Assembly: GCA_900074885.1 (NCBI GenBank)
Contig: FJUW01000021.1
Coordinates: 534,975-598,974 of the forward strand
From: Rhynchosporium graminicola
Lineage: Eukaryota > Ascomycota > Leotiomycetes > Helotiales > Ploettnerulaceae
Reading direction: 5' to 3'
DNA: 64,000 nt
Part shown: piece after piece, positions 13,629-27,001 of the stretch
How the letters are laid out: each line of letters begins with the position of its first letter
Numbering within the stretch: position 1 is the stretch's first letter
Notes under the pieces: model-generated
What the model was told of the DNA's origin: nothing
The model's input: the letters and a program-made list of their open reading frames with translations, nothing else
Database searches by the model: none
Position numbers and translations under genes: made by a program

Positions 13629-13896
13629 TATGACGACAGCTCACCTGAATATTATATAAGAAGAAGGATAGATAATAGGGCCTAAGTTCATAGGTATCCC
13701 GGAAGAACTAGTATCAGACCAAGTATAGTATCGAACTAATACCGGAATATATATATAAAGTGCATTAAACTCTATCTCTCTTCTTCTTCCTTCCTTATCT
13801 TTTTGTTTTCTTCGTAGTAGACTATATAAGATCGCTCTTGGCCTCTCTACTCGTTTATTCTTGCTTGTATACCGCCTTGAGTCTTATGTCGTTACA
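13629..13896 (+). repeat. 3' LTR of gypsy element (268 bp)
   Basis: Same length and end points as the 5' LTR. It starts TATGACGACAGC (TG to TA by RIP) and ends GTCGTTACA. It is preceded by the purine-rich polypurine tract and followed by GGGT, which matches the four bases before the 5' LTR. Confidence 0.9.
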
Positions 13897-16300
13897 GGGT
13901 AGTAGTTTCCCTATATAAATAGGTAGTTGAACCTTATCCTATTTATCTTAGGGTAATAATACTAAGTCTCTAATTTGCCTGTTTTCTCCCTAGTTCTACT
14001 ATAGCTTCTTATCCTTATAGAAGACCGGACTAGAAGACTTAATAATCTTCTTACTCCTTAGATTATAGAATCTCTACTACTCCGTAGTATTCTTATATCT
14101 AATAAATATAACTGGCATTCCAGTAGGTTCCAGTTTACTTGCTCTATACTCCTTTAGTACGTGTATATAAGCTATATAACCCTATACCCTTAAATGCTTT
14201 ATAGATAGTATTTTACCTATCTAAGCTTCTATAGGAGTCTTTCCCTCCGGCCCTATAGAGGTCCGGTTACGTATATACGTACAAGTACGGGTTGCTTCAG
14301 CTCAGAAGATCAAGAGTAGTTAAGCCTCTATAAGTATAGCACGTATTAGAGTGATTAAGGTTCTATTTAACTTTTCTGATATTCCGACCTACTACTAAGA
14401 GTATACTATAGTAAACTTAAACTATACTACTCTAAATTTGACCTCTTATATAGCTCTTAAAGCTCGGAATTCAGGAGTATTATCTAGCCTAATAGAGAGC
14501 AGTTTCTTAGTACTCTCTACTTCTACTTCTAACTTCTATTTAGTCAGAATTTCGTCGATATCTCTTCGGTATTTAAATAGCGTCTAAATATGTCGAGTTG
14601 CCTTATTAGTTATTATAAGTATTATAGTATCTCCCTTAAGGCTAGGAGTATTAATTAGTCCCTACTAGTCGATATGAACCCTACTAAGGATTCTGTCTAT
14701 TCTTTCTAGACGAGTTCTATTAATAACCCGTATAGCCTTTACTATAGCGCACCCGGTATAGTAATCTTAGAGTTTCTATACCGGTACATCTAACCTAGAA
14801 GTCACTTTATCGACTCCTTTTGTAGTATTATAAGATAAGTAACTAAGTCGTTAGTACAGGAGGATTACTTGCTTCCCTATATCTTCTATACTAGTAATAT
14901 AAGCTATTTCTACTATATTTAAGAAGTAAGCTCTTCTAATTTTCTAAGCTACTCTAATTACTCTCTCCTAGAGAGTAAGAAGTAGCCCCGTATCAGGTGC
15001 TTCCTCTATACGTATCGATATACCTTTATCTTAGAGCTAGAGTACTGAAATCAGGTTTCCAGAAAGACCTAGTATATGAAGTACTCCGGTAATCTTAACT
15101 ATACGCCTTTCTCTATATACTAAGATATCTAGGGATATAACGCCTTTAGCGATTCCTTCTAGTATACTACTATTTATAGTACTAATTTTGACTATATAAT
15201 TTAGAGGTTTATAAGTATTAAAAATACTCTGATTAAACGTTATATATTAGGAATACTTAGAATCTACTATCTTATTAGTAGATACCTTAGCTCCTACTAC
15301 TATCCAGTAGTTATCTAGAGCTTAATTAGCTACCTTACTCTGTAGCTTATTTCCAGCTACTAGTAGTAGACTAGTAGAGGGTTTTGCACCCTCTTTCTTT
15401 AGCTAAGTATACTCTCTTAAGTAGTAACCTATTTTACTATAATTATAGCACTTAATCTTAGCTTTTACATTAGTTACTTTTATAGCTTACTCTTTAGTCT
15501 TCTGAATAATAGACTTTAGTAGAGATCTTTCTATCTCTATATACTAGCTGATAATTACTTCCTAGGTTAAATTTCCTCCTAATTCTAGTAATACTAGAGG
15601 GCCGTAGAATTCTGAGTTATATGCCCTTAGTACTTTAAATAATATAGTTGTTTTAAGTATATTAGAGGGCATTTCCCGTATAGAGATCTCCCTAATCTCT
15701 CTCTATAAGCTAGTTAATTTACTAGTAATAACGATAATATTATAGTTATTTCCTAAGGTAGTTTTAAAGCTTGAAAACTCCCTTAGTTTAGAAACTAGGT
15801 TTATAGCTAATACTAGTACGTATATCTGCCGTAAAGCCTCCTATTAACCTTTAGTAGTAGGTAATTCTACTATTCAGGTTAATACTTATTAAGAATATAT
15901 ACTAAGTATTATAGTATATACTTTAGCGTTCTTCCTAGTAGACCTTAAGAGGTCTACTACCTTTAGCTCCTTAGAATCTTTCCCTTTACTACTCTTCTTC
16001 TTAGGGTTTCCTTTAGTGTTCTCGCCTAGTCCTAGGGTATCGTTCTATTCTAAAAGACTACTAGAAATACTTCTAAAACCTATCCTAGGGTTACTATATC
16101 TACTAGAGGGATACCCTATACGGCCTAGGGTAGAGTATACCTTAATGCTACTCTCCTCAGGCCCTTCTATTATTACTCTCTAGAGCTCCTTACTCTATAG
16201 TAGTAACCTGACTTATAGTAACTAGACTCTATAATTAGAGCCTATTAGCCTTACTACCCTCGGCTTCTCTCCTTCGTAATCACTTATACTTCTAGTATAG
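13897..16300 (-). mobile_element. Copia fragment continued: integrase and gag relics
   Basis: Minus-strand continuation of the Copia element split by the gypsy insertion. Reverse translation gives integrase-like sequence (about 13.95-14.85 kb) and a gag zinc-knuckle relic, KCYNYSKIGYYLRE, near 15.45 kb (usual form CxxCxxxGHxxxxC). All frames are interrupted by RIP-type stops. The 5' end and LTR of this copy are not identifiable, so the right boundary (about 16.3 kb) is approximate. Confidence 0.6.
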
Positions 16301-17749
16301 TAATATACCTATTAGTAAAGAAGTAGTAGATAAGGTAAACCTGCTAGATACTTACTATAGAAACCGGAACAACCTAAGATAGTTTATCCTTTAGTACTAA
16401 ATATACCTCGCCTTCAATAGAGATAAGTTCGAAGCGGATTCCCTTAAAGTACTATAGATTGCTTCGTTCTTTCGCGATACTATAGCTTACTAGATCGAAC
16501 TAGCTTTAAGTAATTACTTAGTTAATCGTCACTCGACCGGGGCTTATTCTACCGCTATAACTAAGAAAAGTCAAGTTATCTTTCGAACTATCGCAGGCTT
16601 TACTACTGCTATTAAAGGAGTCTTCGGAGACCCTAATAAGAAGGAGTAAGACGAAAAGCACTTACTCGGAATTCGATAGCGAGGATCTATTTATAATTAT
16701 ACTATCGAGATCTACTACTACTCTATACGGTTAGACTAGACTAATAGTAGATTAAGGGCCTAATACTACCGAGGCCTTAAAGACTATATTAAAGATAAGC
16801 TATCTAGGACTAATAAACTAGATAACTTAGAGGACTTGATTAAATTATCTATTACTATTAATAAACGAATCCGAGAATAAGCGAAGGAAAAAGGAGAATA
16901 CTTAGTACCTACTTACCTCCGGAAGCTCTAATTTCTATAATAATATAATAAGTATTAGGGAAATTTCTAGCCTTACCTAAATAATAAATATAACTATTAT
17001 AATCTAATAGAATTAGATAAAGTAGAGAGAGGATCTAAGGGCTAAGCTAAGAAAGATAAACGTTAAGTTAGGGGTCTTTATTATATATATAATAAGCCGG
17101 GATATCTCGTATATAATTATTCTCAGAAGAAGAAATAGGAAAGGAAACCCTAGAATAAACCTAAGAGAGAATTCGGATTAGTAGAAAGGAAGCTAGATTA
17201 CTAAGAAGCTTCTAGCGCAGAATAGAGTTCGTAGGACTTTATAACTTATAAATCTAGCGAAAGATTTAAAGAGAACTTAGTTAAACTTCTAGATAAAGAG
17301 TAAGAAAGCTAGAGTTTATAAATAAAAGAAACTATTTATATAATAACCTTCTGTATAATAACGAGAACTAGACTCTTCGAAATCACGAAAATAGAAGAAG
17401 AATATAAGCTTACTACGGAACTAAGTCCGATTTTATAGAGTATTATCGAACTTATAATACACTTATCCCGGGTATAGACTATATCGTTACCTACCGCGAT
17501 ACTACTACTATTATATTCTAAGAAAACATAAGGGATATTAAGGAATAACTAGATTATTATATAGCTAACTTCGAAGGAGAACCGAAACTAAAAGAGTTTA
17601 AATAACTAGATCAGTTCCTTCGAATAAAAGATACTTAAGCTATTACTAAGGAAACAGGAGAGGAACGCTATTAGTAGAGAAGATAGTACCTATTAGAACT
17701 AGCTACCTATTAGAGAATAGTACTAGATCCGATCTAAGGCTAGGCTAAT
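16300..17749 (+). mobile_element. Second Ty3/gypsy element, gag part
   Basis: Plus-strand translation near 16.6-16.9 kb reads as a gypsy gag: GFTTAIKGVFGDPNKKE, a tyrosine-rich YYYSIRLD segment, then YYRGLKDYIKDKLSR. A cysteine-knuckle-like patch follows near 17.1 kb. The element stops at CTAAT (17745-17749), where a Copia element has inserted, and resumes at 23333. The left limit is approximate. Confidence 0.6.
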
Positions 17750-17927
17750 TATGGCAAGGTTACGTTGATCTTCAGAGTAAGGCATAGAGTGGTTGAATGA
17801 TGTTAGTTGTATTGCAGTACTGATTACTATGGAGAGTTGACTAAAGGTATTATCTAGGAATATCCGCACGGACTATACACGTGACTATAGTCACCTGATC
17901 CACACTAAGACCTATATCCTCGTAATA
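17750..17927 (-). repeat. Copia LTR, left copy (178 bp)
   Basis: It runs from TATGGCAAGG to CTCGTAATA. This is the 3' LTR in element orientation. It is nearly identical to the right copy, with differences mainly C/T or G/A. Confidence 0.9.
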
Positions 17928-20900
17928 TACCCCTCTATAGAGATACTATAAAGTCGGTAACTTCTACAGGTACGAGTGATCTAATTTCTTTTGTAATTAG
18001 TTGATTATACTATCGTATGCGTACGTATAGTAATACCCCTGGAGACTAGCACCATGCCTTAATATCACGTGAACTAGATAAACTACAGGTTCCGTAATTC
18101 CTTCAAGATAAGTCAGCCTTCTAACTGATATCTACACCCCTTATTCTAAGTATAAAACAGTTATATTCAGTATTACTATAAAGGCCTTAAGGTCTTATAG
18201 GCTAAGTAGTTTAGTGAAACTATCTGCTACGTTCTCTTTTAAGGGTATATACTAAGGGTCTAAATGACCTCTAGCGACCTCCTAGCGAAAGTAGTGAAAT
18301 TTGATATCGATATACTTAGTACGTTAGTGTAATTCAGGGTTCTGCGATAGAGATAAAGCTCCCTGATTATCGCACTGCATCTCTATACTCCTAGAGTCCA
18401 GCTTATTATAGCCTAGCTCCTTCAGTACTTAGCGTATCTATGAAGCTTCTCTAGCAAAGGCGCATATAGCTATATACTCTGCTTCCGTAGAAGCAAGAGC
18501 TATAGTAGTCTATCGCTTTAAAATAGCTAAGAAAATACCTCCTGTAAGGAAGAAACAGACCCCGGTATATAATACTCTATTAATTCGGCTACTAGCCTAA
18601 TTAGAGTTATAAAAACCTCTTAATTTCATCTTTTCTCTATTAGTAACGTCTCCTCCGTAAGTCGTAGCATAATACTTCGTACCTTATAGGTATATAAGTA
18701 CTCTCTTAGCGCTCGCAAAGTATTAAGGTAATAGATTTATTAGAAATTATAATAATATAGAATAGTAGTATAGTATATCCCAGCGAGTATGAGCTAGGTA
18801 CTATAGACTACCGCAAAGCTATTAATATAGCTTGATTTCTTATAGAGTAGCTACTCCCTTGAATTTGACTATAGAAACCTCTGAACTAGTAGCAAAGGGC
18901 GTATTAGCGCTCTTATAGTTAGTTATTCTAAATCGATCTAATATCTTGTCGATATACGTATCTTAGTAAAGAGAAATCGTTTTCTTCTCTCTATTATATA
19001 TAATTCTGACGCTAAGGAAGTATTTAGCTAGTCCAGCTAGTAGAATATCGAGTATAGTGAGAATCTTCTTCTTAAGCTCTTCAAGAGCTATTCTAGCCTT
19101 TGAGATAACTAGAAAATTATCGATATAAGTAATAATAATTATTCTAGTTTCTTAGTTAATATACATGTAATTATCAGTTTATAAAAGTATAAAGTCGATA
19201 ATACTGAACTCCTTGCGTAGTGTCTCTTACTAGAGGCGTAGAGACTACTTCAGACTATATAGAGCCTTTAGTAAGAGTATATATTCCTTGTCTATAAGTC
19301 TACGCCTAAATTATCTATAAAATAGTAGTAATTTAACGTATATTAGGGTATTAGCTTTACTATATAAGAATGCTATTACTATATTAAACTGTTCGACTTC
19401 TAAGTCGTACTCTGCTATAACTACTAAGCCTATCTTCTAAGTAGAAGATTTATAGACTCCGGTATATATCTATTCGTAATCGTGACTAAATCGTTACGTA
19501 TAACCTTAGACTATAAATCTGACCTTATATTTATCGATTTTGCTATCTATATCTCTCTTAGTCTTGAAAACTAGACGAGACCCTAGTACTCTGCACCCTT
19601 TTAGTATATCAGAGCGACTTATAATCTTCTAAGTCGACTTCTCTTCAAGAGATCGATACTCCTTGATTATAGCCTTCTTCTATTCTGGCTAATTAGCTCT
19701 CTTTATAGCCTAATCTAAAGTAGTCGGATTATCTAAGAATAGAGACTCTTCTTAAGCTGTATGAAAAGCGAGTCGATACTGACTAGTACTCTCTTATACT
19801 TTTTTAAGTAGTGAAACTATATAGGAGTAGCTATTATTTAGTTCCGGTATTACCTTAGGCGTCGAATTTGGAGTCGGATTATTACAGCCAGAGCGTATAG
19901 CCCTAGGGACGTACTCCGGCATATAGTTCTTAGATCCAGGAGGCTTACTACGCTTCTTTTATATAGTAATTTGCTCCGGAATATCGACTTCTAGTGCTGG
20001 AATTTCGTCCGTGACTATAGACTCGGTATCTTCTGTACTATCGATTTCGACTTCGGAATCCTCGTCTTAGCTTATAATACCTGTATCAGGAGTAGTACTA
20101 CTAGTAACCTCGACGTCTTGATTTTGACTCAAATTATCGATAGAATTACTCTTAGTTTAAGGTATTATTATAGCGTCTTCTTCGTGAGGTTCTATAACTA
20201 AGCTATCTTTATTAAATCGTAGATTAAGAGGTACGAACTACCTTTCTATTAACTAGGTATCTATAGATATTATAACCTTCAAATCCTACTAGAATACCCT
20301 TTTCAGCTCTAGGAGCTACCTTATAGCTCTAGACTCTCTTCTCCCTATTAACTAGTATAAAGATAGGATATCCTAATATATAGAGATACTTAATAGAGGG
20401 AGTATAGTTTACCCCTAGCTTAATATCGTCCTAGAAGCACTTAAAAGGAGTCTCCCTTTCTACTCTAGAAGTAGAAGTAAGGTTAGCGATATATATACAG
20501 GCGAGTAGAGTTTCTAGCTATATATAGTTAGGTATATTCTGATCTACTATAACTATACGTACCTTCTCGATAATCGTAAATATAGAGCGTTTAGCTCTTC
20601 TATCTTACTCTAGAGTATATAGAGTAGACTCCTTTAGTAGTATTCTAAGGTAGTTAGTAAGCTCTTTCATCTAAGAGGGAGAGTACTCCTTGCCCCTATT
20701 ATATCTCTATACCTTAATTTTGCGGTAATACTATATTTCAGCTAACTTGATTAGCTTTTGATTAGCTAGGTATATATCCGACTTCTTAGCGTAAGTAAAG
20801 GCCTACTTTCTAGTCGAATAGGCGCATAAGAAGATAGAGGCGTAAGAGTAATTATTCAGACCCTTAGGTTTAAGGTATACTATATCTATATAGATTTTAT

Positions 20901-23154
20901 CTATTGATCTAGCAGGTCGTGCATATGCCGATACCGTATTAACCTTCCGAATAGGTCGGCCTTTCTTATATAGTACGTAAAAGCGAGTTCTTCTAGTCTT
21001 AAGCTCTATAAACTTCATACTAGTAACTATAGATTAAGTGCGTCGTACTACGTTAAAGCTAGCATAATATATATATCTATACTAAAGCTCTATATCGACT
21101 ATAGCTTGCTCTACTACTATAGGTAAGCTTAAACCCGGAAGGCTAGCGTACCTTACGCCGGAGGTCTCTTTAATAATAAATAGATCTTTATTAATTATAT
21201 AGATCTCTTTCTCCTTAGACGTATAGAGAATAGAACTACGTAAATAACCTCCTAATTTATTTAATTTAGAACCGGAGTATAAGTAGACTAGAGACTATAG
21301 GATATATAGTATATCGTAGCACTCTAATATACGTACTATACTGTCGGTTTTTAGCGCCTTAATCATATAACTTCTAATCCTAGTAGGGCGTAACGGCCTA
21401 TTAATAGTAAGTATATACTATAAATCGTCTCTTAGCGTATATAAGGTAAACTTAGAAAAGTCGTTAGATATATACTCTATAGCGCCGGCATCGAAGAGCT
21501 ATCGTGACTTATTATAGTAAGAGAATATAGCTATAGAAGCTGTAATAGTAGGGAAACACAGTAAAAGAGCTGCGCCGAAGATATTACTATCGTCGGAATC
21601 GTTATCCTTCTTCTTCTTCTTTCTACTACTAGTCTTCTTCTTATTAGTCTTATTAGTCTTACTCTCTCTCTCCTTCTTCTTTAGCTATTCAGTATACAGG
21701 ATCTACTTCTTTCTAGACTTCTTCTTAAACTCCTTCTTCTTCTACTTATTAACTATAAAGCAGTTCTCTGGAGAGTGCTTTAGTAATAGCTGTTTATAGT
21801 ACTTGCAAGGAGGTCTAGTTTGATCTTTACTAGCCGGCTCCGCACTTCCGCCACCTCCTTTCCTAGTATTAGAAGTAGACTTATTACTATATAAGGCTTA
21901 TCCTGCTATCTTTCCAGTAGAATCACTAGCTCTAGCTTTATTAGTGATATCTTCAATTAGACTAATCAGGGTTACTCCTGAGTTAGCCTTCTTATTTATC
22001 TCTAGGTTATTACTAGAAGAAACTCTTAAGAGAGAACGTTATCTTTCAGCCTATATAGGCCACTTCTCTGAAACTATAGTAATAAATATAATTAGATACT
22101 ATACCGGAGGTAGAGCTATTATTAAAGTCTCTAATTTAATAATTAAGAGCTTAAAAGTAATAATAAACTTCTCTAGGGAGTTAAAATCGTTATACTAGAG
22201 CTTAACGTAATCTTATATAGCGTTATATACTAGTATATTACTACCTCCTTTGTACTGCGCCTATAAGGCCTTCTATATATCTAATACGGTAGTTTTACTA
22301 GTTATATGCGCTAGAGGTCCGGCCTTATAATTCAATATGATTACTAGCTTTATTTAACTCTCTCTAGACTCCTAATCTTACTATTTCTTAAGAGCTTTAT
22401 TATCGACCTCGTTATCTTATTCGTCTACCTCTTTAGGTATATAGTCACGCGATTTGACGTTAAGAAACTTACTGATTCTATTAGTTTTAGTAATATTTAG
22501 TACCTTATCTCTCTATTCCGTATATTTCTCTCCTCCCTTGAGCTTATAGCTATCTACTAAGTTTAAGGACGTAGAGCTACTTATCTTCTTACGTTTATAC
22601 TGCTCTAGTGTAGTTATAGTGATAAGTTCCGATTCCGAGTCTTCCGGATCCTCTAGATAGTCCTAGGATATCGATTTAGCGTCTGCAGGGGGTAAATCGG
22701 GTATATTTTGAGTCCTAGGGACTTAGGTAGGTTCCGGCGCTAGCGCGGAAGACTCTGCACCTCGAGATACGATAATTTCGGAATCGTCGACTTTGACTGC
22801 TATACGAGTACGAGTATTAAGTACTATACGGCTTATTTGTAGTAAAGACTCTAAAGACTCTTTAATAGAATTAGAGTTATCGAAGTATACTTCTTCGACT
22901 TCTTCTAATAGTAGTAGCGTAGGTATATTAGCTAAAGAACTCTCTCCACTAGCACTCTGCGCGACTATATTTAGTATAGAAAGACGCGCTAGTTTAACTG
23001 AACTATACGCGTACTACTATACCTTAATCAGAAGCACGCAACTTGAATCTCTACCCTTTAGTACTAAGAAACAGTTCGTAGCTTACTATCAAGAATCATA
23101 GTACTACTGCTTCTTTAAGTACTACTCTACTTCTGGCTATCGGGGCTTATAACC

Positions 23155-23332
23155 TATAGCAAGGTTACGTTGATCTTCAGAGTAAGGCATAGAGTAGTTA
23201 AATAATATTAGTTGTATTATAGTACTGATTATTATGGAGAGTTAACCAAAGGTATTATCTAGGAATATCCGCACGGACCATGCACGTGACTACAGTCACC
23301 TGATCCACACTAAGACCCATATCCTCGCAATA
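23155..23332 (-). repeat. Copia LTR, right copy (178 bp)
   Basis: It runs from TATAGCAAGG to CTCGCAATA and is followed directly by the target duplication CTAAT. Same length as the left copy. Confidence 0.9.
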
Positions 23333-26300
23333 CTAATCTCTACTACTATATACCTTATACCTTAATTACTTACGAACCTAGCCTTAGGACCTAGTTGAAC
23401 GAAATAATAAGGAGAATTATTAGAGAAGCACGTGATTACTCTATAACTAAACTACTATACCTAGAGCTTATAGCTACTAGAGAGTTCGATTAGTTAATCT
23501 AACTAGTTATAGTAGATAGTATTAAGATAAAGGCTCTTATTAATTCAGGAGCTATAAGACGCTTTATAAACTTAGTCTTTATCGAGAAATAGAATATTCC
23601 TATTATTATTAATCCGAAACTATATCGCTTTACCTTATTAGATAGAAAAGGCGCTAGATCAGATAGATAAGTCCGTAGAAAGATAAGAGGAATAAAGATA
23701 ATTATTAATAGATATAAAGAAATACTTTACTTTGATATAGTACTTACTAAACGATACGATATCGTATAAGGAATATTATAGCTATATAACTATAATCCTA
23801 GTATAAACTAAGTAACTAAGAAGGTTATATTTAGTAACTATAAATATAAATATAGTTAACTAGCTAGTAAATAAGAAGCTAATACTACCTCCTTAGTAAT
23901 AATACCGATAGACTTTAGCTAGTTAAGTCGGGTTCCTAGATAATTAGAACCTAAGAATTATCCTAGTTAGATAGATAATATTCGGGAATAGCTACCTGAA
24001 CTATATAAGGAGTTCTCGAAACTATTCGAGGATCCGTAGGATATAAGAGCTTTATCTGAGTATAAACCCTAGGATTATGAAATAAACTTTAAGGATAGAT
24101 TTATACTTATCGCAGAGAAACTTTATTATTATAATTATAATACTATAAGGATACTTAAGGAGTATTAGGAGTTAGATATAAAGAAAAGATAGATTCGGAA
24201 GTCTAAATCACCTTATATTATTTATATACTAGTAGTTAAGAAAGTAAGAGATCTTAAGGGAAGACTATATAGAGATTATTATATAATTAATAGTAGAACT
24301 ATAAGAGATATATATCCTTTACTAAATATATAGTACCTGCAGGATAAGCTTACTAAAGTAAAGATATATACTAAATTAGACTAATAGAACGTATTTAACT
24401 TAATCCGAATTAAAGAAAGATACGAATAGAAAACCGCTTTCGTATTACCTTCAGGGCTATAGGAATATATAATAATACTATTTGGCTTAACTAATACCCT
24501 AGCTATATATTAAAGGCAGAATAATAATATTCTTAAGGATTTTATTAGGAAATTCGCTATATACTACCTAGATAATATCCTAGTATACTCGGAGACTATC
24601 GAGGTATACTAAGACTATATTACCTAAGTTATAGAAGTACTATATAAAGTAGATTCTAGACTAAAGATATTAAAATATGAATTCTTAGTTAAGTAAGTGT
24701 GACGGCGCATGGTATACGTGGCAGATACCGCCTTGAGTCTTGTGTCGTTACAGTAAGTTACTTTTCTAAAGTATATTATTCGACCGGGAGAGATAAGTAT
24801 TAACTCGGAAAAAATTAGAGCTATAAAGAAATAGGAATCGCTAAAGAATACTAAGGATATATAATTATAGTTAAGTTTTATTAACTTTTACTAATAGTTT
24901 ATTAGAAACTATTCTAAAATTACTAAACCCCTTACGAGCTTAATAAGGAAAGGCGTTCCTTTTACCTAGATTAGCTAGTATAAGGAAGCTTTTCAGAGAA
25001 TTAAGAAAGAATTCACGAAAGAACTAATCCTATATAGTTTCGATAAAGAGAAGGAAAGTATAATAGAAACAGATGCTTCTAATACTTATACTAGTATAGT
25101 ATATCTAAAGTAAGATAATAAAGGATAATTGCACCTAGTTACTTACTTTTTAGAGAAAATATCTCTAGTCGAATAGAACTATAATATCTATAAGAAAGAA
25201 CTTATAGCGATTATTAAAGTACTTAAATACTAGAAAATATACTTATAAGGAGCTAAGTTTCTAGTTATCGTCTATACTAACTATATGAATCTTCGAACCT
25301 TTATAATTACTAAGGTCTTAAATAATTATCGATTAGCTTAATAGTCCGTGGAACTCGCCTCTTTTAACTTAGTTATTAAGTATATATAGGGAAAAGATAA
25401 TATATAAGCGGATACTCTAAGTAGATTACTAAGTTATAAGGATAATAAGGTCTATAATAAGACCGCTTTACTTAGATAGCTAGATAATAGAGATATAGTT
25501 ACTAACGTCCGAGAAGCTATTGTAATTAAGTAAGAAATCTAGGGACCTTAGTATAATACCTTAAAAGAAGCCTAGAAGAAAGACAGATTATCTCTAGATA
25601 TAACTAAAGAACTTATTACTAGAAATATAATTAAAAACGGTATTATGCGAGTTAATAGGAAAATTTGGCTTTCGCTAAGCCTAGTAAAAGTATATATTAA
25701 AGAATAATATAAGCTTCCCGCGTATAGATACTAAGGGATACGAAGAATATATCTAAGGATTTTAAGAAACTACTAGTTGGAAGGACTCCGCCGAGTAGTT
25801 AAAGAAGTACTAGCTAATTATAATACTTATATCAGGAATAAGTCTTCCTGATATGTACCTTATAAGCAGATAATTATAATACTAATACTACTAATATCTT
25901 AGAAATTAATATCATAGGACTTTATAGGGCTACTGCTACTATTAAAGGACCTGGTTACAGGAGTTAGCTATAATATGATACTTATTATTATAGAAAGACT
26001 TACTAAGTATATAATCTTAGTACTAATCTTATCTACTCTTATAGCTAAATACCTAGTATAAGTATACCTTAAGGAGGTATTCTCTAAGTATAGAGTACCT
26101 GAAGAAATCGTATCGGATCGAGATAAGTTATTTATATTAAAATTCTAGATTACTTTAATAGGATTCCTAGGAACTAAACGGAAACTATTAATAGCTTTCT
26201 ATCCTTAGACTAATAGAGGAAATAAAAGAATAAACTAAGTAGTTAAAGTATACTTATATTACTATATTAACTATTAGCAGAATAATTAGGTAGGATTACT

Positions 26301-26807
26301 ATTATTAGTAGAGTTCGTATATAATAGCTCGACTACGGAAATAATAAAAGTTATACTATTCTTTACGAATTATAGTTATAAACCTATCGCCTATAGAGAG
26401 CCTAATATTACTATTAAGGATAATAATATAGCTCGTATCTAGGTCCGGAATATCTAAGACTTCTATAAGGAACTTACAGAAGAACTCTAGTTTATAATCG
26501 AGAAGAATATATACTATTATAATAAGAACTATAGTTAGGAGCTAACGCTATAGGAGGGGGATAGAGTTTACTTTCTACGAAAAAATATTAATATATAAAG
26601 ACTAAGTAATAAGCTGGACTATAAGAAACTTAGACTATTTAAAATTAAACGAGTTAAGGGGCCTTTAAATTACGAACTCTAGCTACTAGCTATAATAAAG
26701 AAGATATTCCTAATATTTTATATATCCTTATTAGAAAAGTATTACCGGGAGTACTACTAGCCCTGAAGATATACGCTGAACTAGTTATTACGGCAGGGCA
26801 CAGGGGG
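23333..26807 (+). mobile_element. Second Ty3/gypsy element, pol part
   Basis: Continues the gag part at 16300-17749 after the Copia insertion. Plus-strand translation gives a protease relic (KALINSGAIRRFIN, near 23.53 kb; usual DSGA), RT (TKLD..NVFNLIRI near 24.37 kb; FGLTNTLAIY; YLDNILVYSE near 24.57 kb), RNase H (24.95-25.45 kb), an integrase zinc region (LEGLRRVVKEVLANYNTY), the integrase core near 25.9 kb, and a C-terminal chromodomain-like end (KIKRVKGPLNYEL). RIP stops are frequent. It is interrupted by the 55-bp insertion at 24698. A G-rich tract (CAGGGGGTGA) lies at its 3' end. Confidence 0.75.
24698..24752 (+). repeat. 55-bp miniature LTR-like insertion
   Basis: It starts TGTGACG and ends TACCGCCTTGAGTCTTGTG plus TCGTTACA. 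These ends match those of the 268-bp LTR family found at 5290, 13629 and 45412. It is flanked on both sides by GTAAG (24693-24697 and 24753-24757), a clean 5-bp target duplication inside the gypsy pol region. Unlike its surroundings it is GC-rich and shows no RIP. Confidence 0.8.
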
Positions 26808-27001
26808 TGACAATGACTTATATTCGCCCTTAAGGGTGCGCGTAGTAAAGAGAAGAAAAGATAAGGAGAAGAGGTTCTACTCTCGACTCCTTCCTTAAGG
26901 TATAGCTATAAGGCTATACTGATTAATCTGCTGCGGCTGCTAAGGCTCGCTTACCCCCTCGTGCCTAGAGGCCTGAGGCTCCTCACGTATAAGTCGTGAT
27001 A
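26808..27001 (-). repeat. Probable LTR (about 194 bp) at junction of two gypsy elements
   Basis: It starts TGACAATGACTTATA and ends TATAAGTCGTGATA, so the ends are imperfect inverted repeats. On its right it is followed by TTACCCCCC, the complement of a polypurine tract, so it best fits the 3' LTR of the minus-strand gypsy element at 27-28.6 kb. However, a G-rich tract also precedes it on the plus strand. No second copy is visible, so the assignment is tentative. Confidence 0.45.

Larger units (their letters stand above)
5290..13896 (+). mobile_element. Full-length Ty3/gypsy LTR retrotransposon, RIP-inactivated
   Basis: It is bounded by two 268-bp LTRs, with GGGT immediately outside both ends (4-bp match; AGGGT if the terminal A is shared). 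Plus-strand translation shows, in order, a gag region (about 6.0-7.2 kb), a retropepsin relic (DTRANSYLFIN near 7.43 kb), reverse transcriptase (FTKLDIRVVFNRIYIDPESE, near 8.58 kb; YLDN where active elements have YLDD, near 8.78 kb), RNase H, and integrase (10.7-11.6 kb). A G-rich polypurine tract (13614-13625) sits just before the 3' LTR. Nearly every frame is broken by TAA/TAG, and the strand has lost CpA, as expected from RIP. It carries a 564-base assembly gap. Without the gap and the repeated 266-bp flank the element would be about 7.8 kb, a normal size for fungal gypsy. Confidence 0.85.
17750..23332 (-). mobile_element. Full-length Ty1/Copia retrotransposon, minus strand, RIP-mutated
   Basis: 5583 bp with 178-bp LTRs at both ends and a perfect 5-bp target duplication CTAAT (17745-17749 and 23333-23337). 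Reading the minus strand 5' to 3': gag with a zinc-knuckle relic CKYYKQLLLKHSPENC (near 21.77 kb), a GAG-pre-integrase/integrase part (ORF 20803-21018), RT with IDNFLVISKA where active elements have VDD (near 19.11 kb), and RNase H ending in RTKYIDIKFHYF (near 18.28 kb, the usual RTKHIDIxYHF). The order gag-IN-RT-RH defines Copia. Most frames have RIP stops. Apparent plus-strand ORFs at 21944-22198 and 22793-23101 are antisense shadows. Confidence 0.85.

Noticed and set aside
5290..13896. Reading the TAG/TAA-rich gypsy frames as a recoded genetic code
   Set aside because: Stops fall where CAG, CAA or TGG are expected, together with CpA loss, only in repeats; flanking genes use normal stops. 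RIP explains it.
21944..23101. Plus-strand ORFs at 21944-22198 and 22793-23101
   Set aside because: They lie antisense to gag of the minus-strand Copia element.
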